Assembly: GCA_910579675.1 (NCBI GenBank)
Contig: CAJTUF010000013.1
Coordinates: forward strand, 1-64,000
Direction of reading: 5' to 3'
Length of the DNA: 64,000 nucleotides
DNA from: an uncultured Muribaculaceae bacterium
GTDB taxonomy: Bacteria; Bacteroidota; Bacteroidia; Bacteroidales; Muribaculaceae
The translations under genes were made by a program, and so were the position numbers. The first letter of the stretch is position 1, and the number at the start of each line of letters is the position of its first letter. Positions 43,379-52,097 of this stretch are shown here, in pieces. Below the pieces are notes generated by a model that saw only the letters and a list, made by a program, of their open reading frames with translations, did no database searches and was not told where the DNA came from.

Positions 43379-44214
43379 GAAGGTAATGATTTAAGGATGT
43401 TATTGAGTCGGGAATGGAAATCACAGTCGGACACGAGAGCTTTGAAGAGAAGCCTCAGATTGAGATCAGACGGGAAGCTGTCGCCATTGACCGAGATGCT
43501 TTCAAGTCCGTCGGCAAAAATCGTGTCAGGCCATCGCCCTTCGCTGTGGCAAGTGATAGCCTCTGACAGATCATCAACCGGTGCATCAAGTATCATGCGC
43601 CCGTCGTTGATCACCGCCAGGTCAGTAATGATATTTTCAAGTCCTTCGGTGTCGTGGGAGGATATCACGATGATACCATCCTGATTATCACCCCGGGCTA
43701 TGGCGCGGAGTATCTCCCCGCGGGCTATGATATCGAGACCAGCCAACGGCTCGTCCAAAAGTGTGAGGCGGGCGCGACATGCAAGCGCGAAAGCAAGGAT
43801 AAATCGCTTCTGCTCGCCCATCGACTGCTTGCTCACCACCGTCGACCGGTTCACTTCCAGATCGGCCGCCAGACTGTTGTAGAGTTCGGTCGAGAAGTGA
43901 GGGTAGAAGGGCCTGTAAGCCTCTACAAACACCGACGGCTTTAAAGCTGGAAACGCCATTGACGCCCCAACAAGGTAACATGACGAGAGAAAGGCCTCAT
44001 TGCGGTCAAACGGATTGAGACCAAACGCATCTATTGCTCCACCAAGAGGAGAAAGCCCTCCCGCGAGTGTCTGGAGAAGGGTTGTCTTTCCGGCGCCATT
44101 GCGCCCCAGCAGGCCATAGATATGTCCCGGTTTCAATTGCCAGTCGAGGCCCGACAGCACGGTGTGACGGCGATAGCCCACCGACAGACCGCTGATTTTC
44201 ACTGTTCCATTCAT
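43366..44214 (-). CDS. ABC transporter ATP-binding protein
   Basis: 282 residues with Walker A GRNGAGKTT at 37-45, signature SMGEQKRF, Walker B LTLLDEPLAGLD and the switch histidine in VISSHDTEG. The C-terminal extension (about 225-282) is longer than in minimal ATPases. First gene of the ABC-GntR operon, controlled by the operator at 44233-44254. Confidence 0.92.
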   Translation of the reverse strand: MNGTVKISGLSVGYRRHTVLSGLDWQLKPGHIYGLLGRNGAGKTTLLQTLAGGLSPLGGAIDAFGLNPFDRNEAFLSSCYLVGASMAFPALKPSVFVEAYRPFYPHFSTELYNSLAADLEVNRSTVVSKQSMGEQKRFILAFALACRARLTLLDEPLAGLDIIARGEILRAIARGDNQDGIIVISSHDTEGLENIITDLAVINDGRMILDAPVDDLSEAITCHSEGRWPDTIFADGLESISVNGDSFPSDLNLRLLFKALVSDCDFHSRLNNILKSLPSCDD

Positions 44215-44232
44215 AAGCTGAGATCCGTTTTA

Positions 44233-44254
44233 CTGTACCACTTTTATAGTACAG
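44233..44254 (-). promoter_or_regulatory. Likely GntR/YtrA operator
   Basis: Perfect palindromic ends ctgtac and gtacag, with a 10-base spacer. It covers the predicted transcription start, a classic repressor position. Confidence 0.65.
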
Positions 44255-44256
44255 CA

Positions 44257-44264
44257 CAAAGGTA
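44257..44264 (-). promoter_or_regulatory. -7 element of the ABC-GntR operon
   Basis: Reads TACCTTTG on the minus strand, immediately upstream of the palindrome. Confidence 0.7.
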
Positions 44265-44306
44265 TCTGTTTTTTTCTCCCCCTCCAAAAAAAAAGCGAAA
44301 AAAAAA

Positions 44307-44337
44307 ATACCGGCACAGTGCGCGACCATGCCGGTAT
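44307..44337 (-). terminator. Terminator of the GH109-like gene
   Basis: A 9-bp stem, ataccggca with tgccggtat at 44329-44337. On the minus strand it is followed by a long T-run. Confidence 0.85.
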
Positions 44338-44359
44338 TGTATAAAATCAGTTGGATCGA

Positions 44360-46015
44360 TTATTTCTTGGCGAGAGCCTTGGCGATCTGCTTGTCGGCTT
44401 TCTCCACAGCCTTGCGGTAAGCCTTTTCAGCCTTTGCCTTAGCCTTGGGGGTGGAGGCAGAGGTCATGGCATCGTAGAGATCCCAGAGCTTGTTGTCGGC
44501 CACGGCAGCCTTCTGAGCGGCGGTGTAGGCCTTGGCTGCAGCTTCAGCAGCAGCCTCATCTTCGGGCGCTGCATAAGCGTGGCTGTAGCCCTTCTGGTCG
44601 TTCCAGTGACCACGGGTGAAGTCGGGGAAGGTAACAGCTGCGCTGTTGTTGTCCATCGAGAGAGCGCCGAGCTCACCGAGGCAGCACCATTCAGCAAGGT
44701 CATATACGTCCATATCGAGGGGCAGACCATTCTGGAGGCAGTACACGAGGCGGGCATCCATCATGAAGTCCATGCCGCCATGACCCATCTCGCGGCCAAG
44801 TTCGCCGTATTTGGTGAGGATGGGGTGATAGTACTTCTTCATAAGAGCCTCATACTCTTCCTTGGGGAGGAAACCGTGGCTCGAGAGATTGTCAACCTGA
44901 GGCTCTACGCCGCTGGCCTTGAGCTGGCTCTGGTCGAGAGCGATAGCACCCTTGGGATACTTGGTGGCATAGCCCTTGGTACCGGTGAGCTTGAACAGAC
45001 GGTTGTAGGGCTGGGGGTTCATCACATTGTGCTGGATCTCAACAACCTTGCCATCTTCGGTGCGCATGAGGGTGGTGGTGTGGTCGCCGTTGCGGAAGTC
45101 GTTGCACTCCTTGCCGGTCTTCTTCTCCACATACTCCTTGCCATGTACCGACTTGGTGTCCATGGCCACGAGGGTCTTGAAGCGGTCGCCGCGGTGGATG
45201 TTGAGACACTGTGCAACCGGGCCGAGGCCGTGGGTGGCATAGAGGTCGCCGCGGTTCTCCTTATTATATTTCATACGCCAGCCGAGACCATCGGGATCGT
45301 TCTCGGGGTTTTTCCAGTAGTAATCCCAGAAGTCATCGAGATTGTGGATATAAGCGCCTTCTGCACGGAGCACTTCGCCAAACACGCCGGCCTGAGCCAT
45401 TGCGAGAGCGTTGAGCTCATAATAGTCGTAGCAGCAGTTCTCAAGGATCATGCAGTGCTTGCGGTTCTTCTCCGAGAGATCGATGAGCTCCCAGCACTGT
45501 TCGAGATTCATTGCCGAGGGAACTTCGATAGCGGTGTGCTTGCCGTTTTCGAGAGCATACTTGGCTACGGGGAAATGGTGGTCCCAGTCAGTGGCAACAT
45601 ATACGAGATCAATGTCGGGGCGCTCGCAAAGTGCCTTGTAGCCATCTTCGCCGGAGTAGATGTCGGCGGGTGCGAGACCTGCCTCACGGAGATATTTCTG
45701 GCTCTTCTCAGCACGGGCGGGTTCATAGTCACAAAGCGCAACCACTTCAACACCGGGGATATGGGCGAAGCGATTGACAGCACCGGGGCCGCGCATACCG
45801 AGGCCTACGAAAGCCACACGCACTGTCTCCAGTTTGGGAGCTGTGAGACCGAGCACGTGCTCCTGACCGGCAGGGCGTTCGGGAGTCTCCACTACGAGAG
45901 TGCCTTTGTCCCAATGTGTCTTGGTTGAGGGCGACAGCGACTGAGCTACCGACTGGAGACCGAATGTGAGTACCGCAGCCGATGCAATCGCCAGTCCTTT
46001 GAAGAATGTCTTCAT
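44360..46015 (-). CDS. Gfo/Idh/MocA-fold enzyme, GH109-like alpha-N-acetylgalactosaminidase
   Basis: 551 residues. After a signal peptide (ends QSVAQ) comes an NAD-binding Rossmann fold (VAFVGLGMRGPGAVNR near residue 68) and then the family core ATDWDHHFPVAKYALENGKHT, HCMILENCCYDYYE and YATHGLGPVAQCLNIHRGD. The order and these segments match GH109 enzymes, which remove alpha-GalNAc with bound NAD. The usual size is about 450-480 residues. The last 60 here are Ala/Lys-rich helix. GH109 rather than a plain dehydrogenase is likely but not certain. With the GH29 gene nearby it fits O-glycan degradation. Confidence 0.8.
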   Translation of the reverse strand: MKTFFKGLAIASAAVLTFGLQSVAQSLSPSTKTHWDKGTLVVETPERPAGQEHVLGLTAPKLETVRVAFVGLGMRGPGAVNRFAHIPGVEVVALCDYEPARAEKSQKYLREAGLAPADIYSGEDGYKALCERPDIDLVYVATDWDHHFPVAKYALENGKHTAIEVPSAMNLEQCWELIDLSEKNRKHCMILENCCYDYYELNALAMAQAGVFGEVLRAEGAYIHNLDDFWDYYWKNPENDPDGLGWRMKYNKENRGDLYATHGLGPVAQCLNIHRGDRFKTLVAMDTKSVHGKEYVEKKTGKECNDFRNGDHTTTLMRTEDGKVVEIQHNVMNPQPYNRLFKLTGTKGYATKYPKGAIALDQSQLKASGVEPQVDNLSSHGFLPKEEYEALMKKYYHPILTKYGELGREMGHGGMDFMMDARLVYCLQNGLPLDMDVYDLAEWCCLGELGALSMDNNSAAVTFPDFTRGHWNDQKGYSHAYAAPEDEAAAEAAAKAYTAAQKAAVADNKLWDLYDAMTSASTPKAKAKAEKAYRKAVEKADKQIAKALAKK

Positions 46016-46062
46016 GATGATTGGTTTATGGGTTTAGATAGATTGGTTATTGATAATTGATG

Positions 46063-46093
46063 CAAAGGTACGCATTATTTATATAAACCACAA
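46063..46093 (-). promoter_or_regulatory. Consensus promoter of the GH109-like gene
   Basis: On the minus strand TTG (46091-46093), a 20-base spacer and TACCTTTG (46063-46070). Confidence 0.75.
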
Positions 46094-46220
46094 GCCAACT
46101 TCTCTTATTTGACTACATTTTTACAATCATTTACCAAAACTATCCCGTGTCCCAGATTGTTTTAATGGCGATAACCCTCCGTTTCATCCATCACGCCCCT
46201 TTCCCCTCTCTTTCGACTCC

Positions 46221-47162
46221 ATGAAAAAGATAGCCCGATCACTAATCGAACTCATAGGCAACACTCCGCTGCTGCAGCCGATGCGCTATGCCACGTCAAC
46301 AGGCGCCGGGGGTGCCCAGCTCCTCCTCAAACTCGAAGCGTCAAATCCCGGCGGCAGCGTCAAAGACCGCGTGGCACTCAACATGATCGTGCGTGCCGAG
46401 CAGGACGGATTGCTCGCTCCCGGCGCAACCATCATCGAACCCACATCCGGCAACACCGGCATAGGCCTCGCATGGATCGCCGCCATTCGCGGATACAAGC
46501 TCATTCTCACAATGCCCGACACCATGAGCGCCGAGCGCCGCAAGCTCCTCCTCGCCTATGGCGCGTCAATCGACCTCACCCCGGGCAAGCTCGGCATGAA
46601 AGGGGCCATAGAACGTGCCCGCGAGCTGCGCGAGAAAATCCCCGGCTCGGTGATCCTCGACCAGTTTGCCAATCCGGCCAACCCTGCCGCACACTTCGCC
46701 ACCACCGCCCATGAAATATGGCGCGACACATCGGGCAAGATCGACATTTTTGTAGCCGGGGTAGGCACCGGTGGCACCATCTCAGGCATAGGCCGTTACC
46801 TCAAGTCAAAAAAACCGGGTGTGGAGATCGTGGCTGTGGAGCCTGCAGAAAGCGCTGTGCTGTCGGGTGGCAACCCCGGGCCTCACCGCATTCAGGGAAT
46901 CGGCGCCGGATTTATACCCGAGACATACAATGGTACCGTGGTCGACACGGTGATGCCCGTCAAGGGGAGTCAGGCGGTGCTCGCCGCCCGCGCCCTCGCC
47001 CGCACCGAGGGCATACTTACCGGATTTTCGGGTGGTGCGGCTTTGTTTGCCGCCACCGAGCTTGCCCGACGTAGCGCCAACAAGGGAAAGACCATCGTAG
47101 CCCTAATCCCCGACACCGGCGACCGCTATCTCTCCACCGATCTATTTGCCGATCCATCCTGA
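46221..47162 (+). CDS. cysK: Cysteine synthase A (O-acetylserine sulfhydrylase)
   Basis: 313 residues. It makes L-cysteine from O-acetylserine and sulfide. The PLP lysine is in SNPGGSVKDR (Lys48). EPTSGNTGIGLAW, GTGGTISGIGRYLK and GFSGGAALFAA follow as in CysK. It lies divergently from the GH109-like gene. No clear -7 element was found in the 205-base gap on the plus strand. A terminator follows. Confidence 0.96.
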   Translation: MKKIARSLIELIGNTPLLQPMRYATSTGAGGAQLLLKLEASNPGGSVKDRVALNMIVRAEQDGLLAPGATIIEPTSGNTGIGLAWIAAIRGYKLILTMPDTMSAERRKLLLAYGASIDLTPGKLGMKGAIERARELREKIPGSVILDQFANPANPAAHFATTAHEIWRDTSGKIDIFVAGVGTGGTISGIGRYLKSKKPGVEIVAVEPAESAVLSGGNPGPHRIQGIGAGFIPETYNGTVVDTVMPVKGSQAVLAARALARTEGILTGFSGGAALFAATELARRSANKGKTIVALIPDTGDRYLSTDLFADPS

Positions 47163-47188
47163 CCGCCGCAACTCCCCTCCACCTCTTA

Positions 47189-47230
47189 CCCGGAGGCGCC
47201 CAGCCCTCATAGCCGCTGCGCGCCTCCGGG
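47189..47230 (+). terminator. Terminator after cysK
   Basis: An 11-bp stem, cccggaggcgc with gcgcctccggg at 47220-47230, followed by a T-rich stretch. Confidence 0.75.
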
Positions 47231-47318
47231 CTTGCATTTTTATGAAATTTTGCCGAACTTCGCGTATCATTTTACCCTATCTATCATTCACCACAATCTA
47301 TCAGATAAGTTTCAATCA

Positions 47319-48353
47319 ATGATGAAAAATACAGTATTGGCAGCTTTGGCGGCATTAGCCCTCAACAACGCCGCTGCCAAAGAACGCGAGATTTGCGTAA
47401 TGCAGTTCAACGTATGGCAGGAGGGTACATCGGTGCCCGGCGGTTTCGAAGCCATGGCCGACGAGATAGCGCGTCAGGCACCCGACATTGTCACTCTCAG
47501 CGAGGTGCGCAACTACCACGACACGCGATTCTGCGACCGCATAGTAGAAGCTCTTGCCAAGCGTGGTCTCACCTACCACTCATTCTACTCTACCGACACC
47601 GGACTGCTCAGCCGCACCGAGATCACCGACTCGGCTGTAATCTTTCCCTACATCGACGACCACGGCACCGTGCATAAACTCGTGACCGAAATCGACGGCC
47701 ACCGCGTGGCCGCCTACACCGCCCATCTCGACTATCTCGACGACACCTATTATGAGGTGCGCGGCTACGACGGCAACTCCTGGAAGGAGATCGACCCCAT
47801 CACCGACCACGACGAACTCATGCGCCGCAATCTGCTCTCGCAGCGCGACGAGGCTGCACGGCTGGCCGCCGCCGACATTGCCCGCGAGCGTGAGGCCGGA
47901 AGCCTCATCTTTCTTGGGGGCGACCTCAACGAGCCTTCGGGGCTCGACTGGACCGAGGCCACCGCATCGACCGCCGACCACAGGGGCGTGGTGATCAAAT
48001 GGCCCACGATAGAGATACTCCACGACGCCGGTCTGGTCGACACCTACCGCGCCATCTATCCCGATCCGGTCGAGTATCCGGGCTACACCTACCCCTCGTC
48101 AAACGAAATCATACCTGTCAACCGTCTCTCATGGGCCATCAAGGCCGACGAGCGCGACCGCATCGACTATGTGTTCTACGTTCCCGACCCGAGGCTGTCA
48201 CTCCGGTCGGTCGACATCGTCGGCCCGCAGCGCGATATTATCCGCGGCGAGCGGGTGGCTACCGACTGGGGTAAACGCGACATTATCGCTCCCATCGATG
48301 TGTGGCCGAGCGATCACCGCGCCGTAGTGGCTCGCTTCTCACTCGACAAATAA
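47319..48353 (+). CDS. Endonuclease/exonuclease/phosphatase-fold enzyme, exported
   Basis: 344 residues from MMKNTVLAALAALAL with a signal peptide (ends near NAAAK); the longer frame starts in the terminator. The EEP fold shows MQFNVWQEG near residue 28, IVTLSEVRNY, GGDLNEPSG around 205 and the end SDHRAVVARF. These give the metal site and the catalytic His pair. Substrate could be DNA, phosphoinositide-like or phosphodiester lipid; exported Bacteroidetes members are largely uncharacterised. Confidence 0.88.
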   Translation: MMKNTVLAALAALALNNAAAKEREICVMQFNVWQEGTSVPGGFEAMADEIARQAPDIVTLSEVRNYHDTRFCDRIVEALAKRGLTYHSFYSTDTGLLSRTEITDSAVIFPYIDDHGTVHKLVTEIDGHRVAAYTAHLDYLDDTYYEVRGYDGNSWKEIDPITDHDELMRRNLLSQRDEAARLAAADIAREREAGSLIFLGGDLNEPSGLDWTEATASTADHRGVVIKWPTIEILHDAGLVDTYRAIYPDPVEYPGYTYPSSNEIIPVNRLSWAIKADERDRIDYVFYVPDPRLSLRSVDIVGPQRDIIRGERVATDWGKRDIIAPIDVWPSDHRAVVARFSLDK

Positions 48354-48407
48354 ACTCGGCCTCACAGAGAAAAATGTAAGGATTTGCGCAATTTTTACAA
48401 ACTTTTG

Positions 48408-48438
48408 TTGCTTTTGCTGGTTATTTAGTATAAATTTG
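48408..48438 (+). promoter_or_regulatory. Consensus promoter of gdhA
   Basis: TTG at 48408-48410, a 20-base spacer and TAAATTTG at 48431-48438; leader about 45 bases. Confidence 0.75.
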
Positions 48439-48487
48439 CAGCCGCTAAACTTATTTTCACACTTCCAATAGCAACGATTTCACTCAC

Positions 48488-49831
48488 ATGAAGGCAACAG
48501 AAGTAATCGACGATCTTCGCCGCAGATTCCCCAACGAGCCGGAGTACATTCAGGCCGTGGAGGAAGTAATCTCCACCATCGAGGATGCCTACAACGCCAA
48601 TCCCGAATTTGAACGCTACAATCTTATCGAACGCCTCTGCATCCCCGACCGCATCTTCTCATTCCGCGTGTCGTGGGTCGACGATCAGGGCCGTGTGCGC
48701 AACAATATGGGCTACCGCATCCAGCACAACAACGCCATTGGCCCTTACAAGGGGGGCATCCGCTTCCACGCATCCGTCAACCAGTCAATCCTGAAGTTTC
48801 TCGCTTTCGAGCAGACCTTCAAAAACTCTCTTACCACCCTCGCCATGGGTGGTGCCAAGGGTGGATCCGACTTTTCGCCCCGTGGCAAGAGCGACATGGA
48901 GGTGATGCGCTTCTGCCAGGCCTTCATCACCGAGCTTTGGCGCCAGATCGGCCCCGACACCGACGTGCCCGCCGGCGACATTGGCGTGGGCGGCCGTGAG
49001 GTGGGCTTCATGTATGGCATGTACAAGAAGCTGGCCCGCGAGTTCACCGGCACCTTCACCGGCAAGGGTCGCGAATTTGGCGGCTCGCTGATCCGCCCCG
49101 AGGCCACCGGTTTCGGCAATGTCTACTTCCTGCTCAATATGCTCGCCACCAAAGGGATCGACATAAAGGGCAAGCGGGTGGCCATATCCGGATCTGGCAA
49201 TGTGGCCACCTACACCGCCGTCAAGCTCCTTGAGCTCGGCGCCAAGGTAGTGTCGATGAGTGATTCCGACGGCTCTATCGTAATCCCCGACGGCCTCACC
49301 CACGAACAGCTCGAATATATCCTTGAGCTCAAGAATATCTACCGCGGACGCATACGCGAGTTTGTCGACAACTATCCCGACGCCGCAACCTACTATCCCG
49401 GCGAGCGCCCCTGGCACCATGTCGACTGCGATATCGCCATGCCCTCGGCCACCCAGAATGAGATCGACGGCGACGATGCCCGCGCTCTTGTCAAGCAGGG
49501 TGTGATAGCCGTGAGCGAGGGAGCCAACATGCCCTCCACCCCCGAGGCCATAAAGGAGTTCCTCTCGGCCCGTATCCTCTACGCTCCCGGCAAAGCCGCC
49601 AATGCAGGCGGTGTGGCTGTCAGCGGTCTTGAGATGGCCCAGAACTCGCAGAAGATGTCGTGGACTGCCGAGGAGGTCGATTCCCGCCTCAAGCAGATCA
49701 TGGCCGATATCCACCATCAGTGTGAGCTTTTCGGCAAAGAACCCGACGGCTTCATCAACTATGTTAAAGGTGCCAACACCGCCGGCTTCATGAAGGTGGC
49801 CCGCGCCATGATGGCCCAGGGCATCCTCTGA
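48488..49831 (+). CDS. gdhA: Glutamate dehydrogenase (NADP-type, hexameric)
   Basis: 447 residues, the size of small hexameric GDH. It joins ammonia with 2-oxoglutarate. Segments typical of the family are GPYKGGIRFHASVN, LAMGGAKGGSDFSPRGKS (with the catalytic-site lysines), DIGVGGREVGFM and the Rossmann VAISGSGNVATYTA. NADP preference is inferred from family rather than a motif. It has its own promoter and a terminator at 49867-49890 shared with the TlpA gene. Confidence 0.95.
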   Translation: MKATEVIDDLRRRFPNEPEYIQAVEEVISTIEDAYNANPEFERYNLIERLCIPDRIFSFRVSWVDDQGRVRNNMGYRIQHNNAIGPYKGGIRFHASVNQSILKFLAFEQTFKNSLTTLAMGGAKGGSDFSPRGKSDMEVMRFCQAFITELWRQIGPDTDVPAGDIGVGGREVGFMYGMYKKLAREFTGTFTGKGREFGGSLIRPEATGFGNVYFLLNMLATKGIDIKGKRVAISGSGNVATYTAVKLLELGAKVVSMSDSDGSIVIPDGLTHEQLEYILELKNIYRGRIREFVDNYPDAATYYPGERPWHHVDCDIAMPSATQNEIDGDDARALVKQGVIAVSEGANMPSTPEAIKEFLSARILYAPGKAANAGGVAVSGLEMAQNSQKMSWTAEEVDSRLKQIMADIHHQCELFGKEPDGFINYVKGANTAGFMKVARAMMAQGIL

Positions 49832-49866
49832 TCGCCCTCCCGATGATATAAGCCCCTATGAAAAAA

Positions 49867-49890
49867 GCCTCCGCAATCAGTTGCGGGGGC
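49867..49890. terminator. Bidirectional terminator between gdhA and the TlpA-like gene
   Basis: Arms gcctccgcaa and ttgcgggggc (one T/G wobble) with a 4-base loop, an A-run before and a T-run after. Confidence 0.85.
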
Positions 49891-49924
49891 TTTTTTCATA
49901 GGAGGGAGACCTTTCAGGACTCAC

Positions 49925-51001
49925 TTACTGCTTGGCAGGAGCGAGAGCATCGGCCACAGCCTTCTCAAGCTCGGCGCCCATGAGGTCGCGCGACACTATG
50001 TTGCCCTCCGGATCAAAGAGGATGATGCAGGGGATGGCGGGAATACCGTAGGCATCGGTGGCAACATTCTGGGTGTTGAGTATCTGGCCCCAGGGGAGAT
50101 TGTGGGCCTCGATGGCCTTGCGGGTGTTTTCGGGCTCATCCCACACAGCCACGCCGAGCACTTCGAGAGTGGTGTCGGGATAAGCGTTGTAGATGCGCTT
50201 GATGGTCTCTGTCTCGCGGATGCAGGGACCGCACCAGCTGGCCCAGAAGTCGACGAGAGTGTAGTGGCCGCGCCCTACGTGGTCGCTCAGGCGGGCGGTA
50301 TCGCCGTCGTTTACTATCTCGAAGTCAACAAACTTGTGGCCTGGCGAGGTGGCTTCCTTGGTCACGAGACCCTTGCGTAGCTTCTGCACACGGAGGCTGT
50401 TGCCATAGGTGGGATTGGCGGTGATGGCCGAATCCATCTGGGCAAGATTGAGGTCGTAGGCCTTGCTGATGAAGAGATAAAGGCCGAGAGGGTTGCCGGC
50501 ATTTTCGGTCATGGTTGCTTCGTTGAGACTGTCGAAGCGCTTGCCGAGAGCTTCGATAGCTGCCTCGCGGGTGGAATCGGCCATATTCTCGTCGCTGCGG
50601 ATAGCGGCAAATTCCTTCATGAGCGAATCCTGAGCTACGGTATAGGCGTTCAGACGATCGTTGGTGGGGGTGCCGGAAGCACGGCGGGTAGCGGAATCAA
50701 CGGCAATAGTGCCGGGCTCGACCACCACCATGCCCAGGCGGCGGCCATCCATGATGAGGCGACCGATATATGCGGTGTCGACATGCGAGTCAAACTTTGC
50801 CATCCCGCCGGTCACTACGGCTGAGTCAACGCGGGAGTCGCTGTCGTAGTTGGTAAGATAAACGATATGGCCCTCGGCCTCGGTGGACACGGGCACGGTG
50901 AGTGTGAAGTCGCCTCCCTGGGCCGACTTGCTTGCGCCGCCATTGCAGGCAGCCATAGCGCCGAGTGTCACGGCGCCGACAGTGTAGAGCAGCTTGCGCA
51001 T
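49925..51001 (-). CDS. TlpA-like thiol-disulfide oxidoreductase lipoprotein
   Basis: 358 residues from MRKLLYTVGAVTLGAMAAC, with lipobox AMAAC. The N-terminal half (about 25-200) resembles the DUF4369 domain that precedes thioredoxin folds in Bacteroidetes. The C-terminal thioredoxin domain has the WCGPC site (Cys257, Cys260) in LVDFWASWCGPCIRE and the cis-proline in YGIPAIPCIIL. It probably reduces or shuffles disulfides in envelope proteins. The longer frame to 51235 runs over the preceding S4 gene and is not used. It follows that gene after 58 bases. Confidence 0.93.
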   Translation of the reverse strand: MRKLLYTVGAVTLGAMAACNGGASKSAQGGDFTLTVPVSTEAEGHIVYLTNYDSDSRVDSAVVTGGMAKFDSHVDTAYIGRLIMDGRRLGMVVVEPGTIAVDSATRRASGTPTNDRLNAYTVAQDSLMKEFAAIRSDENMADSTREAAIEALGKRFDSLNEATMTENAGNPLGLYLFISKAYDLNLAQMDSAITANPTYGNSLRVQKLRKGLVTKEATSPGHKFVDFEIVNDGDTARLSDHVGRGHYTLVDFWASWCGPCIRETETIKRIYNAYPDTTLEVLGVAVWDEPENTRKAIEAHNLPWGQILNTQNVATDAYGIPAIPCIILFDPEGNIVSRDLMGAELEKAVADALAPAKQ

Positions 51002-51059
51002 TTTCTTAATGTCTGAGTGGGTATTGTTGATAGATTTTGCTGATTGGTTGGGGCAGGGG

Positions 51060-51500
51060 TCATTCGTCGTCATCTTCGTCGTCGAAGTCAAAGTCGAAGT
51101 CCCAGCCGTCGTCGGAGCCGAAATAGGCCTCCTCTGTAAATTTAGAGAGCTCGCGCCCCTCACGCTTGGTGGGGCGGCCAAGCCCTTTGCGGCGGTCGAT
51201 GAATCCCGACACCTTGACCACTTCGAGCAGCTCAAGCTCGCTCTTGGGGGTCACATTTTCGAGATATTCCGGCACCAGACGGGCGCCGAGGCGGTTTTGG
51301 GTCACGGCAAGCACTTTGAACGAGTAGGTCACCGGGGGCTTGCGCACCTGCACCACATCGCCCGGCTTGATGGTGCGCGAGGGCTTGACGCTCACGCCGC
51401 CCATCATCACGCGGCCCTTCTTGCAGGCGTCGGTGGCAATGGTGCGGGTCTTGAACACCCTTACGGCCCAGAGCCATTTGTCGATTCTTACTTCTGCCAT
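51060..51500 (-). CDS. S4-domain RNA-binding protein (Hsp15-like) with acidic tail
   Basis: 146 residues. The S4 domain begins at once (RIDKWLWAVRVFKTRTIATDACKKGRV) and matches Hsp15/HslR, which binds stalled 50S subunits. The C-terminus has an unusual run of Asp, Glu and Phe (DFDFDFDDEDDDE). It lies 1 base after the pth stop and is in the rplY-pth operon. Confidence 0.92.
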   Translation of the reverse strand: MAEVRIDKWLWAVRVFKTRTIATDACKKGRVMMGGVSVKPSRTIKPGDVVQVRKPPVTYSFKVLAVTQNRLGARLVPEYLENVTPKSELELLEVVKVSGFIDRRKGLGRPTKREGRELSKFTEEAYFGSDDGWDFDFDFDDEDDDE

Positions 51501-51501
51501 A

Positions 51502-52065
51502 TCACTTGTTGTTGAACTTGCACATGGCCGGCCCTATGCCCTCAAGGCAGAAGGTGCGGATGGCCTCGCAGGCCACATCCACACGCTCGGGGAGCTGCTT
51601 GCGCTCCTCGGCCGGAAAGCGTCCCAGCACATAGTCCACCTGGCAGCCACGCGGAAAGTCGTTGCCAACCCCGAAGCGGAGCCTCGGATAGGCATCGCTG
51701 CCAAGCATGGCGGCTATGTTTTTGAGTCCGTTATGACCGGCGTCGCTGCCGCGTCCTTTGATGCGTATGGCGCCGAAAGGTAGAGCTATGTCGTCGACCA
51801 CCACAAGGATATGGTCGAGGTCCACTCCCTCTTTCTCCTTCCAATATCTCACGGCGTTGCCCGAGAGATTCATGTAGGTCGATGGCTTGAGAAGCACCAG
51901 CTGCTGATTTTTTACACGCATACGCGCCACGTCGCCGTAACGCTCGGTCGAAAAACGTGTATTGGATGCCTCGGCAAAGGCATCCAATACAGTAAAGCCA
52001 ATATTGTGGCGTGTGTCGCGATATTCGTCGCCGATGTTTCCAAGCCCCACTATAAGATACTTCAT
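51502..52065 (-). CDS. pth: Peptidyl-tRNA hydrolase
   Basis: 187 residues. It cleaves the ester bond of peptidyl-tRNA released from ribosomes. GLGNIGDEYRDTRHNIGF near the start gives the catalytic region. The substrate loop PSTYMNLSGNAV and GSDAGHNGLKNI are intact. It follows rplY by 32 bases and precedes the S4 gene. Confidence 0.97.
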   Translation of the reverse strand: MKYLIVGLGNIGDEYRDTRHNIGFTVLDAFAEASNTRFSTERYGDVARMRVKNQQLVLLKPSTYMNLSGNAVRYWKEKEGVDLDHILVVVDDIALPFGAIRIKGRGSDAGHNGLKNIAAMLGSDAYPRLRFGVGNDFPRGCQVDYVLGRFPAEERKQLPERVDVACEAIRTFCLEGIGPAMCKFNNK

Positions 52066-52097
52066 ATATATTAAGGCGGGGTGAGATCAGGCGGTTA

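Noticed and set aside
44281..44310. Runs of A that might mark an insertion or assembly error
   Set aside because: They make a normal T-tract for the GH109-like gene terminator when read on the minus strand.
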